Assembly (NCBI RefSeq): GCF_000711965.1
Contig: NZ_JONS01000001.1
Coordinates: forward strand, 124,001 to 188,000
Source: Actinomyces israelii DSM 43320
GTDB taxonomy: Bacteria > Actinomycetota > Actinomycetes > Actinomycetales > Actinomycetaceae
Direction: 5' to 3'
Length of the DNA stretch: 64,000 bases
The notes under the pieces are model-generated. The model did not search any database, was not told the origin of the DNA, and was given only the letters and a program-made list of their open reading frames with translations. How positions within the stretch are numbered: the stretch's first letter is position 1; each line of letters begins with the position of its first letter. The translations under genes and the position numbers were made by a program. This document shows positions 1 through 8,007 of this stretch, in pieces.

Positions 1-612
1 GTGGTGGGTCGCCATGAGCATCAGCGGCGCCCCCGGTCCGGAGATGATATCGGTCAGGGCGGCCAGCAGCTGCTCGCGGCCGCCGACGTCGAGGCCCGCG
101 GCGGGCTCGTCCAGGATGAGGAGCTCGGGGTCGGGCATGAGCGCGCGGGCGATCTCGACCCGCTTGCGCTCCCCGGAGGACAGGGTGGCCCAGGCGCGCC
201 CGGCCAGCTCGCCGGCGCCGAGCGCATCCAGCAGGGCGCGTGCGCGCTCGATGTCGAACTCGTCGTACGCCTCGCGCCACACGCCGATGCGCCCGTAGGA
301 GGCGGACAGCACGATGCTCAGCACGGGCTCTCCCCCCAGGACCCGGCCGGCCAGGGCCGAGGAGCACAGGCCGATGCGGGGATGGAGCTCGGAGACGTCC
401 ACGCGCCCCATCCGCTCGCCCAGGACCTCGACCGTCCCCGAGGAGGGGAACAGGCGCGCCGCGGCGATGCGGCAGACGGTGGTCTTCCCGGCCCCGTTGG
501 GCCCCAGCAGCACCCAGTGCTGCCCCTCCTCGACGCCCCAGCTCATGTGGGCGAGGATCTGCGTGGTCCCACGGTGGAGCGAGACGTCGTCGAGGCGGAG
601 CACGGTGGTCAT
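1..612 (-). CDS. ABC transporter ATP-binding protein, 3' end cut by window edge
   Basis: The 204 visible codons encode an ABC ATPase. Walker A (GPNGAGKTT) is at about residues 37-45, the signature region LSSGERKRVEIARAL near 150, and Walker B with D-loop (LLILDEPAAGLD) near 172. An H-loop candidate (MLMATHH) lies at the window edge, so only the C-terminal part is missing. It resembles stand-alone molybdate/iron-type ATPases of the ModF/YlmA kind, but the substrate cannot be named and no permease is visible. The ATG at 612 was chosen because TAGGGT lies 7 nt upstream with no ribosome-binding site between, the leaderless pattern seen at many genes here. Family certain, substrate unknown. Confidence 0.88.
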   Translation of the reverse strand, partial: MTTVLRLDDVSLHRGTTQILAHMSWGVEEGQHWVLLGPNGAGKTTVCRIAAARLFPSSGTVEVLGERMGRVDVSELHPRIGLCSSALAGRVLGGEPVLSIVLSASYGRIGVWREAYDEFDIERARALLDALGAGELAGRAWATLSSGERKRVEIARALMPDPELLILDEPAAGLDVGGREQLLAALTDIISGPGAPLMLMATHH

Positions 613-619
613 GGGCCCT

Positions 620-625
620 ACCCTA
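620..625 (-). promoter_or_regulatory. Leaderless promoter -10 (TAGGGT) of the ABC ATPase gene
   Basis: TAGGGT ends 7 nt before the ATG at 612. That distance puts the transcription start at or next to the start codon, and no Shine-Dalgarno sequence is present. No clear -35 box is seen. Confidence 0.5.
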
Positions 626-698
626 TCGTGCAAGGGTGACTTGAGTCCCACGTCCACGGCCGCAGACTGTCGCGGGGCACGGTCGCCGCCGCAGCGGC

Positions 699-704
699 TA
701 GGGT
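699..704 (+). promoter_or_regulatory. Leaderless promoter -10 (TAGGGT) for the 713 gene
   Basis: TAGGGT is followed by 8 nt and then the GTG at 713; there is no ribosome-binding site. The start codon was selected on this basis. Confidence 0.45.
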
Positions 705-712
705 GCAGCGCC

Positions 713-1432
713 GTGAGCCTCTTCGACCTGCCCGCATCCGTCGTCCTGGCCCTGTGGGCGCCTCTGCCCTCCTCCCGCGGCACCGCCGTCGTCGAGGGCC
801 CCGACGGCGCTCATGAGGTCGATGACTCGGCCTCCCCGTGGGGGCTGGGGCGGCTGCCGCTGGAGCGGTGGCTGACGGCCTTCGGCTCGCTGGGGCGGGC
901 CTGCGCGGCGCTCGTCTCCCCCGCCGATCCGCTGCCCGGCCTGGCCGCCGCCGTCGACGCCGGCGAGTGCGTCCTGCTCGAGGCGACCACCGGCCGCAGG
1001 GTGCTGCTCATCCCGGAGGGGGCCGGCACGAGCGCGGTGTGGCGGGCCGAGGAGCTGCTGACTCCTCCGCCTCCGCTCGACGCCGGGCAGGCCCGCCGGG
1101 ACGTCCACGCGGCCACGCAGGAGGCGATCGACGCCCTCACCGAGCTGGACCTCGCCCGCGAGCGCCCCGACCTCGCCGACACCCTCACCGACCTGGTGAC
1201 CGCGGTGATCGACCCGCGCCTCCTCCCGCCGTCCCTGGACGCCAGGCGCCGCACCCTGCTGGAGCGCTCGCTGCGGCTGGCGGCGATCTGCGAGCTGGCC
1301 CTGGCCGACGACGGCGCCTCGGCGACGGCCCTCCAGGCCGGGCGCCGCGCGCAGGTGCTGCGCCCGCTGCTGACGACGGCGCGCCGCGGGGTCGCGGCCG
1401 CGACCGAGTGGTGGGGGCCGCGGCAGTCGTGA
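713..1432 (+). CDS. Conserved hypothetical protein, 239 aa
   Basis: The protein has no motif I recognise. It is rich in Ala, Leu and Arg, has no signal peptide or membrane segment, and its C-terminal half (about residues 120-235) looks helical with many Arg/Leu/Ala heptads. The start is the GTG at 713, which has TAGGGT eight nt upstream; the frame stays open further left but enters the divergent ABC gene. It is divergent from the ABC ATPase and convergent with glgA. The protein is probably cytosolic, and no function is proposed. That the gene is real rests on frame length, codon use and a promoter-like start. Confidence 0.65.
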   Translation: MSLFDLPASVVLALWAPLPSSRGTAVVEGPDGAHEVDDSASPWGLGRLPLERWLTAFGSLGRACAALVSPADPLPGLAAAVDAGECVLLEATTGRRVLLIPEGAGTSAVWRAEELLTPPPPLDAGQARRDVHAATQEAIDALTELDLARERPDLADTLTDLVTAVIDPRLLPPSLDARRRTLLERSLRLAAICELALADDGASATALQAGRRAQVLRPLLTTARRGVAAATEWWGPRQS

Positions 1433-1457
1433 CGACGGCGGCGGCCCCCTGCCGCGG
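1418..1457. terminator. Possible bidirectional hairpin between convergent genes
   Basis: CCGCGGCAG (1418-1426) pairs with CTGCCGCGG (1449-1457) over a 22-nt loop. The left arm overlaps the end of the upstream gene and there is no T-run, so terminator function is only suggested by the convergent context. Confidence 0.3.
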
Positions 1458-1465
1458 GACCGGGC

Positions 1466-2695
1466 TCAGCCGTTGTCCAGGGCCCAGCGGTAGACCTCCA
1501 TGGTCCGCTCGGCGATCGCCGTCCAGGCGAAGTGCTCCTCCACCCGCTTGCGGGAGGCGGCCCCCATCTTCTTGGCCTTGGCCTCGTCGGTGGCCACCGC
1601 GGCCAGGCGCTCGGCGAGGTCGGTCACGAAGCGCTCGGGGTCGATCGGCGTGCCGGTTCCGTCCTGCACCTGGTCGATGGGGACCAGCAGGCCGGTCTCG
1701 CCGTCGACGATGACGTCCGGGATGCCGCCGGTGGCCGAGCCGACCACGGGCAGCCCCATGGCCATGGCCTCCAGGTTGACGATGCCCAGGGGCTCGTAGA
1801 CCGACGGGCACACGAAGACGTCGGAGGCGCCCAGGATGGCCTGGAGCTGGCGGTGCGGGAGCATCTCCTCAATGAGGATGACGCCGGTGCGCTTGGCCTG
1901 GAGGCCGGCCACGAGGGAGTCGACCTCGGCCTTGATCTCCGCGGTGTCGGGGGCGCCAGCGCACAGGACGACCTGGATCTCGGCGGGCAACTTCTCGACG
2001 GCCCGCAGCAGGTGGGGCAGGCCCTTCTGGCGGGTGATGCGCCCGACGAAGACCACCGTGGGCCGGGAGGTGTCGATGCCGTAGTGCTCCAGGACCTTCT
2101 GGCTGTCCGCCTCCCAGTCGGCGTCGGTGGGCCGGGCCCAGGCGTCCAGGTCGATGCCGTTGTGGACGACCTTGACCCGCTCGGGGTCGACCTGCGGGTA
2201 GGAGCGCAGGATGTCCTCGCGCATGCCGCGGGAGACGGCGATGACGGCGGTCGCCCCCTCGTAGGCCTGGCGCTCCGCCCAGGAGGACAGGGCGTAGCCG
2301 CCGCCGAGCTGCTCGGCCTTCCACGGGCGCATCGGCTCCAGGGAGTGGGCGGACAGGATGTGCGGGATGCTGTAGAGCAGACCGGACAGGTGCCCGGCCA
2401 GGTTGGCGTACCAGGTGTGGGAGTGGACGATGTCGGCGCCCTCGACGCCGGGGACCATCTCCAGGTCGACGCCGAAGGTCTTCAGGGCCGCGTTGGCGCC
2501 GTCGAGCTCGGCGACCTCCGGGTAGCCGATCACGCCCGGGTCCGCGCCCTCGGTGCCGGGCTCGCGGGGTCCGCCGAAGGCGTGCACGCGCACGTCGGCC
2601 AGCGGGCGGAGCACCTTGGCCAGCTCGTTGACGTGGACTCCGGCCCCGCCGTAGATGAAGGGTGGGTATTCCTTGGTCAGCAGGTCGACCCTCAT
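1466..2695 (-). CDS. glgA: Actinobacterial GlgA-type GT4 glycosyltransferase (glycogen synthase / GlgM-like)
   Basis: This 409-aa GT-B glycosyltransferase opens with LTKEYPPFIYGGAGVHV, the actinobacterial GlgA signature that binds the sugar nucleotide. The C-terminal Rossmann domain carries VFVGRITRQKGL near residue 210 and the GT4 E-x7-E region EPLGIVNLEAMAMGLPVV near 310. Bacterial glgA acts on ADP-glucose. The mycobacterial member of this subfamily was reassigned as GlgM, which makes maltose-1-phosphate from ADP-glucose and glucose-1-phosphate, so either role is possible. It is divergent from glgC, which makes ADP-glucose. The ATG at 2695 is the natural start; the frame is open upstream but the extension has no homology-like content. 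Confidence 0.93.
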   Translation of the reverse strand: MRVDLLTKEYPPFIYGGAGVHVNELAKVLRPLADVRVHAFGGPREPGTEGADPGVIGYPEVAELDGANAALKTFGVDLEMVPGVEGADIVHSHTWYANLAGHLSGLLYSIPHILSAHSLEPMRPWKAEQLGGGYALSSWAERQAYEGATAVIAVSRGMREDILRSYPQVDPERVKVVHNGIDLDAWARPTDADWEADSQKVLEHYGIDTSRPTVVFVGRITRQKGLPHLLRAVEKLPAEIQVVLCAGAPDTAEIKAEVDSLVAGLQAKRTGVILIEEMLPHRQLQAILGASDVFVCPSVYEPLGIVNLEAMAMGLPVVGSATGGIPDVIVDGETGLLVPIDQVQDGTGTPIDPERFVTDLAERLAAVATDEAKAKKMGAASRKRVEEHFAWTAIAERTMEVYRWALDNG

Positions 2696-2999
2696 GGGTT
2701 GCGTCTCCTCGCTCGCGCCCCTGCGCGCTGTGTGAATCTGGTGGCTGGTCCGGGGTGGGGCGGGCTCGCGGAACGTGAGCCGTCCCACGTCCGACGGTAT
2801 CGGCTTTGCGCCGCCGATGGGGCGGTTTGCGCCATTCGATACCCGTGCCGCGCCGCGCCGGCCGCCGGGCAGGGCCTTCGACCGCCGCTCGGCCCCCGGC
2901 GGCTCCCGGCCCGGGCCCGCGGTCCGCTCCTCGGGAAACATGTGAGGAACATCGTGCGATTCGCCCCACAGGGTGGCTCGGGTCACGTAAGGTGGCCCC
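2696..2999. other. glgA-glgC divergent intergenic region
   Basis: About 300 nt separate the divergent starts. The glgC -10 (TAAGGT) lies at its right end. Upstream of glgA, an A/G-rich patch (AGGAGACG, on the minus strand near 2703-2710) can serve as its ribosome-binding site. No operator or repeat is recognised in the rest. Confidence 0.5.
2988..2993 (+). promoter_or_regulatory. Leaderless promoter -10 (TAAGGT) of glgC
   Basis: TAAGGT is followed by exactly 6 nt and the ATG at 3000, with no Shine-Dalgarno sequence; this fits transcription starting at the A of the start codon. Confidence 0.55.
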
Positions 3000-4244
3000 A
3001 TGGCTTCCCCTCGTGTTCTTGCAATCATTCTCGCCGGCGGCGAAGGCAAGCGCCTCATGCCCTTGACGGTCGACCGCGCCAAACCGGCCGTGCCCTTCGG
3101 CGGGATCTATCGCCTCATCGACTTCTCACTGTCGAACATGATCAACTCCGGCTTCCTCAAGGCCGTGGTGCTGACCCAGTACAAGTCGCACTCGCTGGAC
3201 CGCCACATCTCCAAGACCTGGCGCATGTCGGACATGCTGGGCAACTACATCGCCCCGGTGCCCGCCCAGCAGCGTGTGGGCAAGCACTGGTTCCTGGGGT
3301 CCGCCGACGCCATCTACCAGTCGCTGAACCTGCTCGACGACGAGCGGCCCGACTACGTCGTCATCACCGGCGCGGACAACATCTACCGCATGGACTTCTC
3401 CCAGATGCTGGACCACCACATCGCCTCGGGCCTGCCGTGCACCGTGGCGGGCATCCGCCAGCCGCGCTCCCTGGCGGACCAGTTCGGCGTGATCGAGACC
3501 GACCCCGAGGACCGCAGGAAGATCAAGGCCTTCGTCGAGAAGCCCAAGGACACCCCGGGCCTGCCCGACTCCCCCGACGAGATCCTGGCCTCCATGGGCA
3601 ACTACATCATGGACGCCGACGCCCTCTCGCAGGCCGTGACGGTCGACGCCGCCGACGAGGACTCCAAGCACGACATGGGCGGCAACATCGTCCCGTGGTT
3701 CGTGGGCCAGGGCTCCGCCGGCGTCTACGACTTCAAGGACAACGACGTCCCCGGCGCCACCGACCGGGACCGCGACTACTGGCGCGACGTGGGCACGGTG
3801 GACGCCTTCTACGAGGCCCACCAGGACCTGATCTCGGTCACCCCGGTGTTCAACCTGTACAACGACCGGTGGCCGCTGTTCGCCGGCTACACGAACTCCA
3901 TGCCTCCGGCCAAGTTCGTCTACGGGCACCACGAGCGCCTCGGCCACGCAGTCGACTCGATCGTCTCCCCCGGCGTCATCGTGTCCGGCGGCGAGGTCAT
4001 CTCCTCGGTGCTGTCCCCGGGCGTGCGGGTGAACTCCTGGTCCTCGGTGCGCGAGTCCGTCCTCATGGACGGGGTCAACGTCGGGCGCAACACGGTCGTC
4101 AGCCGCGCCATCCTCGACAAGTACGTGGTCGTCGAGGAGGGCGCCATGGTCGGCATCGACGCCGAGCGCGACCGCGAGCGCGGCTTCACCGTGACCGAGT
4201 CCGGCATCACCGTCGTGGCCAAGGGGCAGAAGGTCGCCCGCTGA
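3000..4244 (+). CDS. glgC: Glucose-1-phosphate adenylyltransferase (ADP-glucose pyrophosphorylase)
   Basis: The 414-aa enzyme makes ADP-glucose from ATP and glucose-1-phosphate, the committed step of glycogen and alpha-glucan synthesis. The N-terminal nucleotidyltransferase domain shows [12 protein letters not shown] at residues 12-23 and the activator/substrate region [15 protein letters not shown] just after. [13 protein letters not shown] near 265 and PPAKFVYG near 305 are typical of the family, and the C-terminus is a left-handed beta-helix with repeated hydrophobic hexads ([18 protein letters not shown]). Length matches actinobacterial GlgC. It is divergent from glgA, the same arrangement as in mycobacteria. 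A stem-loop and a dispersed repeat follow the stop codon. Confidence 0.96.
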   Translation: MASPRVLAIILAGGEGKRLMPLTVDRAKPAVPFGGIYRLIDFSLSNMINSGFLKAVVLTQYKSHSLDRHISKTWRMSDMLGNYIAPVPAQQRVGKHWFLGSADAIYQSLNLLDDERPDYVVITGADNIYRMDFSQMLDHHIASGLPCTVAGIRQPRSLADQFGVIETDPEDRRKIKAFVEKPKDTPGLPDSPDEILASMGNYIMDADALSQAVTVDAADEDSKHDMGGNIVPWFVGQGSAGVYDFKDNDVPGATDRDRDYWRDVGTVDAFYEAHQDLISVTPVFNLYNDRWPLFAGYTNSMPPAKFVYGHHERLGHAVDSIVSPGVIVSGGEVISSVLSPGVRVNSWSSVRESVLMDGVNVGRNTVVSRAILDKYVVVEEGAMVGIDAERDRERGFTVTESGITVVAKGQKVAR

Positions 4245-4264
4245 CCGGCCCGCGAACCCGCCTG

Positions 4265-4304
4265 CGCCGCCGCCTCGGGCCGTCTCGGTACCGGGGCGGC
4301 GGCG
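4265..4304 (+). terminator. glgC: Stem-loop terminator candidate after glgC
   Basis: A 14-bp stem with one G-U pair (CGCCGCCGCCTCGG with CCGGGGCGGCGGCG) and a 12-nt loop starts 20 nt after the glgC stop. It is followed by TTCTGG rather than a T-run. Confidence 0.5.
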
Positions 4305-4322
4305 TTCTGGCCACCGCCCCCT

Positions 4323-4398
4323 TAGCCGAGATCGGTCGTATTCCGCACCGAGATCGGTTCACTTCCGCACCGAGATCGGTGCGGAAGTGAACCGGTCC
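4323..4398. repeat. Dispersed GCCGAGATCGGT repeat, copy 1, with a 19-bp perfect inverted repeat
   Basis: Three CGAGATCGGT cores are separated by CGTATTCCGC and TTCACTTCCGC. The last two modules form a perfect inverted repeat: CGGTTCACTTCCGCACCGA (4355-4373), GA, then its complement (4376-4394). Related elements lie at 21644, 31368, 32412, 46293 and 54807. It sits between glgC and serB; no coding role is evident. Confidence 0.8.
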
Positions 4399-4464
4399 CG
4401 ACGGAGGGGGCGGCCGCGCCCCGCTCCACTCAACCGGCCCCGCACCCCGCTGGAATCGGTCGTC

Positions 4465-4470
4465 TAGCAT
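4465..4470 (+). promoter_or_regulatory. serB: Leaderless promoter -10 (TAGCAT) of serB
   Basis: TAGCAT lies 6 nt before the ATG at 4477, with no ribosome-binding site in between. Confidence 0.55.
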
Positions 4471-4476
4471 CGGCCC

Positions 4477-5181
4477 ATGGCTGATGAGCAGACCGACAGG
4501 CAGCACGCTGCGGGCCCGCGGGTCTCCGGCACCCGGGCCGCGGGCCCCCTGGCCGGGCCCGGCCTGCTGGTCATGGACGTGGACTCCACGCTCATCGAGC
4601 AGGAGGTCATCGAGCTCATCGCCGAGCACGCGGGCACCCGCGGGCAGGTCGCCGAGATCACCGCGCGGGCGATGCGCGGGGAGCTGGACTTCGCCGCGTC
4701 CCTGCGCGAGCGCGTGGCCACCCTGGCCGGGCTTCCGCAGAAGGTCCTGTCTCAGGTCCGGGCCGAGGCGAGGCCGACCCGGGGGGCGAGGACGCTCATC
4801 AATACGCTGCACGCCCGCGGCTGCCGGGTGGGGGTCGTCTCGGGCGGCTTCGAGGAGGTCGTGGCGCCCCTGGCCGACCGTCTGGGGATCGATCACGTGG
4901 CGGCCAACCGTCTGGAGGCCTGCGACGGCGTGCTGACAGGCCGGGTGCTGGGACGGATCGTGGACCGGGAGGAGAAGGTTCGCCGCCTGCGCGCCTGGGC
5001 CGAGGCCGATGGCGTGCCCATGGAACGCGTCGTCGCCGTGGGGGACGGCGCCAATGACCTGGGCATGATCGCCGCGGCGGGCCTGGGGATCGCCTTCTGC
5101 GCCAAGCCGGTCGTCGTCGAGCAGGCCGACGCCGCCGTGCACGTGCGCGACCTGGCGGCCGTGCTCGACCTGCTGCCCTGA
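4477..5181 (+). CDS. serB: Phosphoserine phosphatase
   Basis: This 234-aa HAD hydrolase removes phosphate from O-phosphoserine, the last step of serine synthesis. HAD motif I is MDVDSTLIEQEVIEL (nucleophile Asp near residue 31), motif II SGGF near 124, and the distal motif GDGANDLGMIAAAGLGIAFCAKP near 190-212 matches SerB closely. The usual N-terminal ACT domain is absent; about 25 Ala/Gly/Arg-rich residues precede the HAD core instead. It converges on the SixA-like gene downstream. The start is supported by a leaderless-type promoter. Confidence 0.94.
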   Translation: MADEQTDRQHAAGPRVSGTRAAGPLAGPGLLVMDVDSTLIEQEVIELIAEHAGTRGQVAEITARAMRGELDFAASLRERVATLAGLPQKVLSQVRAEARPTRGARTLINTLHARGCRVGVVSGGFEEVVAPLADRLGIDHVAANRLEACDGVLTGRVLGRIVDREEKVRRLRAWAEADGVPMERVVAVGDGANDLGMIAAAGLGIAFCAKPVVVEQADAAVHVRDLAAVLDLLP

Positions 5182-5217
5182 AAAACCGGTGCCGCGGCGT
5201 CCGATCCTCGGCGCCTG

Positions 5218-5730
5218 TCAGCGCGGCGCGGTGACGATCTCGGTCAGGTGGGCCCCCTGGGGGGCGAGGTCCGTCCAGGGGCCCAGGACGGTGAGCATCA
5301 GCGCCGTGGCCGTGGGCACCCCGAAGGAGGCCTGGGCGGCCAGGTCGTCGTCAGCGTCGTGAAGCATGTGGGCCAGGATCGAGACCGTGGGCTCGTGGCC
5401 GACGAGGACCACCGTGCTCGTGGCCTCGGGCAGCGGAGTCAGCAGATCGAGGATCTTCAAGGCTCCGTTGTGGTAGATCTCCGGCTCGACGCGGATCTCG
5501 GCCGGTTCAAGACGCTGCTGCACGGGGCGGGCGGTCTGCCTGGCGCGCGCGGCGGGCGACACGAGCAGGAGGTCGAGATGGCCCAGGCGCCTGCCCAGTG
5601 AGCGGGCCAGCCTGTCCGCCAGCGTGCGGCCCTTGGAGGTCAGCGGGCGCTCGAGGTCGGTGGGCGCGTCATGGGACGCCTTGGAGTGGCGGACCAGGAC
5701 CAGGGTCTTCCCGAGCTTCTCAGTCGTCAC
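5218..5730 (-). CDS. SixA-like histidine phosphatase family protein
   Basis: The 170-aa protein belongs to the histidine phosphatase (phosphoglycerate mutase-like) superfamily, SixA group. The catalytic RHG-type motif appears as LVRHSKASH at residues 12-20 (RHS rather than RHG, as in SixA and its actinobacterial relatives). The second catalytic His is in LVGHEPTVS near 113. SixA dephosphorylates phosphohistidine in E. coli; the target here is unknown. It is convergent with serB and reads from a GTG at 5730 that has TAGGGT 6 nt upstream. Confidence 0.85.
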   Translation of the reverse strand: MTTEKLGKTLVLVRHSKASHDAPTDLERPLTSKGRTLADRLARSLGRRLGHLDLLLVSPAARARQTARPVQQRLEPAEIRVEPEIYHNGALKILDLLTPLPEATSTVVLVGHEPTVSILAHMLHDADDDLAAQASFGVPTATALMLTVLGPWTDLAPQGAHLTEIVTAPR

Positions 5731-5736
5731 ACCGCA

Positions 5737-5742
5737 ACCCTA
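5737..5742 (-). promoter_or_regulatory. Leaderless promoter -10 (TAGGGT) of the SixA-like gene
   Basis: TAGGGT, 6 nt, then GTG at 5730; no Shine-Dalgarno sequence. Confidence 0.55.
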
Positions 5743-5861
5743 CGGCACGCACGCGGCCCGTGCGACGTCAGCCGGCGTGCCCCGCGCCTCACAACCGTCT
5801 TGCGAGCGCGGCCCGTCCCGCGGCGGACGGGAGCCGCGCCCTCCCGCGGGCGCCTCGGCGC

Positions 5862-6593
5862 TCAGCGCCCCATGCCCATGCCGCCGTCGACGCCCAGGAC
5901 GGTGCCGGTGACGTAGGAGGCCTCCGACGAGGCCAGGAAGAGGATGGGGGCGACAACCTCCCGGGGCGCCGCCAGACGCCCCATGGGGATGGCGGCCAGG
6001 TGCGCGGCGCGCGCCTCTTGGGACAGTCCCGCGGTCATGCCGGTGTCCACGAAGCCGGGCGCGACGGCGTTGACGCCCACCCCGCGGGAGGCGACCTCGC
6101 GGGCGAGGGCCCGCGTCAGCCCCTCGACCCCGCCCTTGGAGGCGGCGTAAGCGGCCTGCCCAGTGCCGCCGCGGGCCGCGACGACGGAGGAGACCAGCAC
6201 GATGCGGCCGCGCCGGGCGCGCAGCATGTCCGGCAGGACGGCGGAGGCGGAGGTGAAGGCGGCGGTGAGGTTGACCGCGATCGTGTCGGCCCACACCGGT
6301 TCAGGGCTGCGGATGGCCAGGGCGTCGCGGCTGGCTCCGGCGCACGCCACGAGGACCTCGATCGGGCCGTGCAGCATGCGGGCGCGCGCCACCGCCCGCC
6401 GCAGGGCGGAGGTATCGGTCACATCGACGCTCATGCCCACGACGCCGTCGGGCGCGTCGCCGGAGCGGGACAGGCCGGCCACCCGCTCCCCGGCAGCGGC
6501 GAAGGCGGCCGCGACGGCGCGGCCGATTCCCCGCGACGCCCCGGTGACCAGGACCGATCGGGCGCTCGACGGCGAGGCGTGCGGGATGCTCAC
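5862..6593 (-). CDS. fabG: FabG-like 3-oxoacyl-ACP reductase (short-chain dehydrogenase)
   Basis: This 243-aa SDR oxidoreductase has the NADPH-binding TGASRGIGRAVA at residues 15-26, the catalytic Ser in VLVSSVVA, and YxxxK as YAASKGG near 151-155. The C-terminal half has APGFVDTGM and ends with GVDGGMGM, typical of FabG. It would reduce 3-oxoacyl-ACP in fatty-acid synthesis, although stand-alone SDRs can use other substrates. Two GTG codons (6599 and 6593) are possible; 6593 fits the TAGGCT hexamer located 7 nt away, while 6599 would overlap it. It is divergent from dusB. Confidence 0.88.
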   Translation of the reverse strand: MSIPHASPSSARSVLVTGASRGIGRAVAAAFAAAGERVAGLSRSGDAPDGVVGMSVDVTDTSALRRAVARARMLHGPIEVLVACAGASRDALAIRSPEPVWADTIAVNLTAAFTSASAVLPDMLRARRGRIVLVSSVVAARGGTGQAAYAASKGGVEGLTRALAREVASRGVGVNAVAPGFVDTGMTAGLSQEARAAHLAAIPMGRLAAPREVVAPILFLASSEASYVTGTVLGVDGGMGMGR

Positions 6594-6600
6594 GGGCACA

Positions 6601-6606
6601 AGCCTA
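6601..6606 (-). promoter_or_regulatory. fabG: Leaderless promoter -10 (TAGGCT) of fabG
   Basis: TAGGCT, 7 nt, GTG at 6593. It decides between two in-frame GTG codons. Confidence 0.55.
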
Positions 6607-6656
6607 CGAGACGCCCCACGGCCCGCGGCGCGCGCCGTCCCGCGCCGGCCGTGTGC

Positions 6657-6662
6657 CAGCAT
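6657..6662 (+). promoter_or_regulatory. Possible leaderless promoter -10 (CAGCAT) of dusB
   Basis: CAGCAT lies 6 nt before the GTG at 6669. It differs from the TAGCAT seen at serB at one key position, so support is weaker. Confidence 0.3.
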
Positions 6663-6668
6663 GGCCCG

Positions 6669-7976
6669 GTGACCCTCGAGACCTCCGCCGCCCCGCCCCC
6701 CGCGCCGTCCGACGGGGGCCGGGCGGGCGCTGCGCCGCTGCGCATCGGTCCGATCGAGGTCGCCACGCCCGTCGAGCTCGCCCCGATGGCGGGGGTGACC
6801 AACGCGTCCTTCCGGCGCCTGTGCCGCCTGGCGGGAGAGTCCGCGCTGCCCGCCGCGCTGCGCCCCGCGCACGACGGCGCGGTGCCGGCTGCGGGCGGGG
6901 GCCTGATCGCGCCCGCGGGCCTGTACGCCACCGAGATGGTCACGACGCGCGCCCTGGTGGAGCGCAACGAGAAGACCCTGGCCATGGTGCGCTCCGACCC
7001 CGGCGAGCGGGTGCGCTCCATCCAGCTCTACGGGGTCGACCCGGCGGTCGCGGGCGCAGCGGTGCGGATCCTGGTCGAGGAGGACCTGGCCGACCACATC
7101 GACCTGAACTTCGGCTGCCCGGCGCCCAAGGTCACGCGCAGGGGCGGGGGCGCGGCCCTGCCGTGGAAGAGGGACCTGCTGGCGGCGATCCTGCGCGAGA
7201 CCGTGCGCGCCGGCGAGCGGGCCGTGCGGGCGGCCCGCCGCGAGCGCGCCGTGCCGGTGACCGTCAAGACCCGCATCGGCATCGACGAGGACCACGAGAC
7301 CTTCCTGGATGTCGCGCGCGCGGCGGAGGACGCCGGCGTGGCGGCGATCGCCCTGCACGGCCGCACGGCCCGCCAGCACTACGCGGGCAGGGCGAGGTGG
7401 GAGGCGATCGCCAGGCTCAAGGAGGCCACGAGCCTGCCGGTGCTCGGCAACGGGGACATCTGGACCGGGGACGATGCGCTGGAGATGATGCGCGCCACCG
7501 GCTGCGACGGCGTCGTGGTGGGGCGCGGCTGCCAGGGGCGCCCGTGGCTCTTCGCGGACATTGTGGCCGCCCTCCACGGCTCGACGGCGCGCACCCGCCC
7601 CGACCTGGACGAGGTCATCGCCGTCGTCGAGGAGCACGGGCGGCTGCTGGCCGCCGAGATGGGCGAGGAGCGGGGCGTGCGGGACCTGCGCAAGCACGTG
7701 GGCTGGTACCTCAGGGGCTACCCCGTGGGCGGGCGGGCGCGCGACGATCTCGTGCACGTGAGCACACTGGCGGGCCTGCACGAGGCGCTGGCGGCGATGC
7801 GCGCCCGGCTGCCCGAGGCGGTGCCCTACCCGGGCGAGACGGTCGAGGGGCCCCGCGGCCGGGCCGGCTCGCCCAGGCGCCCGCACCTGCCCGACGGCTG
7901 GCTCGACTCCCCCTGTCTCAGCGAGGAGCACAGGCGGCTCCTGCTGGATGCGGAGTCGGACGCCTCCGGGGGCTGA
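6669..7976 (+). CDS. dusB: tRNA-dihydrouridine synthase, DusB type
   Basis: This 435-aa flavoenzyme reduces uridines in the tRNA D-loop. It has the TIM-barrel FMN-binding segment APMAGVTNASFRRLC near residue 38, catalytic NFGCPAPKVTRRGGGAAL with the active-site Cys near 150, HGRTARQHY near 235, and FMN-phosphate motifs GNGDIW and GRGCQGRPW near 265-295. A roughly 30-residue insertion after SFRRLCRLAGE (Ala/Pro-rich, LPAALRPAHDGAV) is longer than in typical DusB, and the protein exceeds the usual 320-390 aa. The GTG at 6669 is the first plausible start after the divergent fabG promoter. Confidence 0.93.
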   Translation: MTLETSAAPPPAPSDGGRAGAAPLRIGPIEVATPVELAPMAGVTNASFRRLCRLAGESALPAALRPAHDGAVPAAGGGLIAPAGLYATEMVTTRALVERNEKTLAMVRSDPGERVRSIQLYGVDPAVAGAAVRILVEEDLADHIDLNFGCPAPKVTRRGGGAALPWKRDLLAAILRETVRAGERAVRAARRERAVPVTVKTRIGIDEDHETFLDVARAAEDAGVAAIALHGRTARQHYAGRARWEAIARLKEATSLPVLGNGDIWTGDDALEMMRATGCDGVVVGRGCQGRPWLFADIVAALHGSTARTRPDLDEVIAVVEEHGRLLAAEMGEERGVRDLRKHVGWYLRGYPVGGRARDDLVHVSTLAGLHEALAAMRARLPEAVPYPGETVEGPRGRAGSPRRPHLPDGWLDSPCLSEEHRRLLLDAESDASGG

Positions 7977-8007
7977 GCCCCGTCCCCGGCGCCCTCCCGG
8001 CGTCCTG

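Noticed and set aside
1532-4390. Very long open frame across glgA and glgC on the plus strand
   Set aside because: It is the antisense/off-frame shadow of glgA and glgC caused by high GC; its translation is low complexity with no motif.
6597-6599. GTG at 6599 as the start of fabG
   Set aside because: It would overlap the -10 hexamer by spacing (1 nt), whereas 6593 has the regular 7-nt distance.
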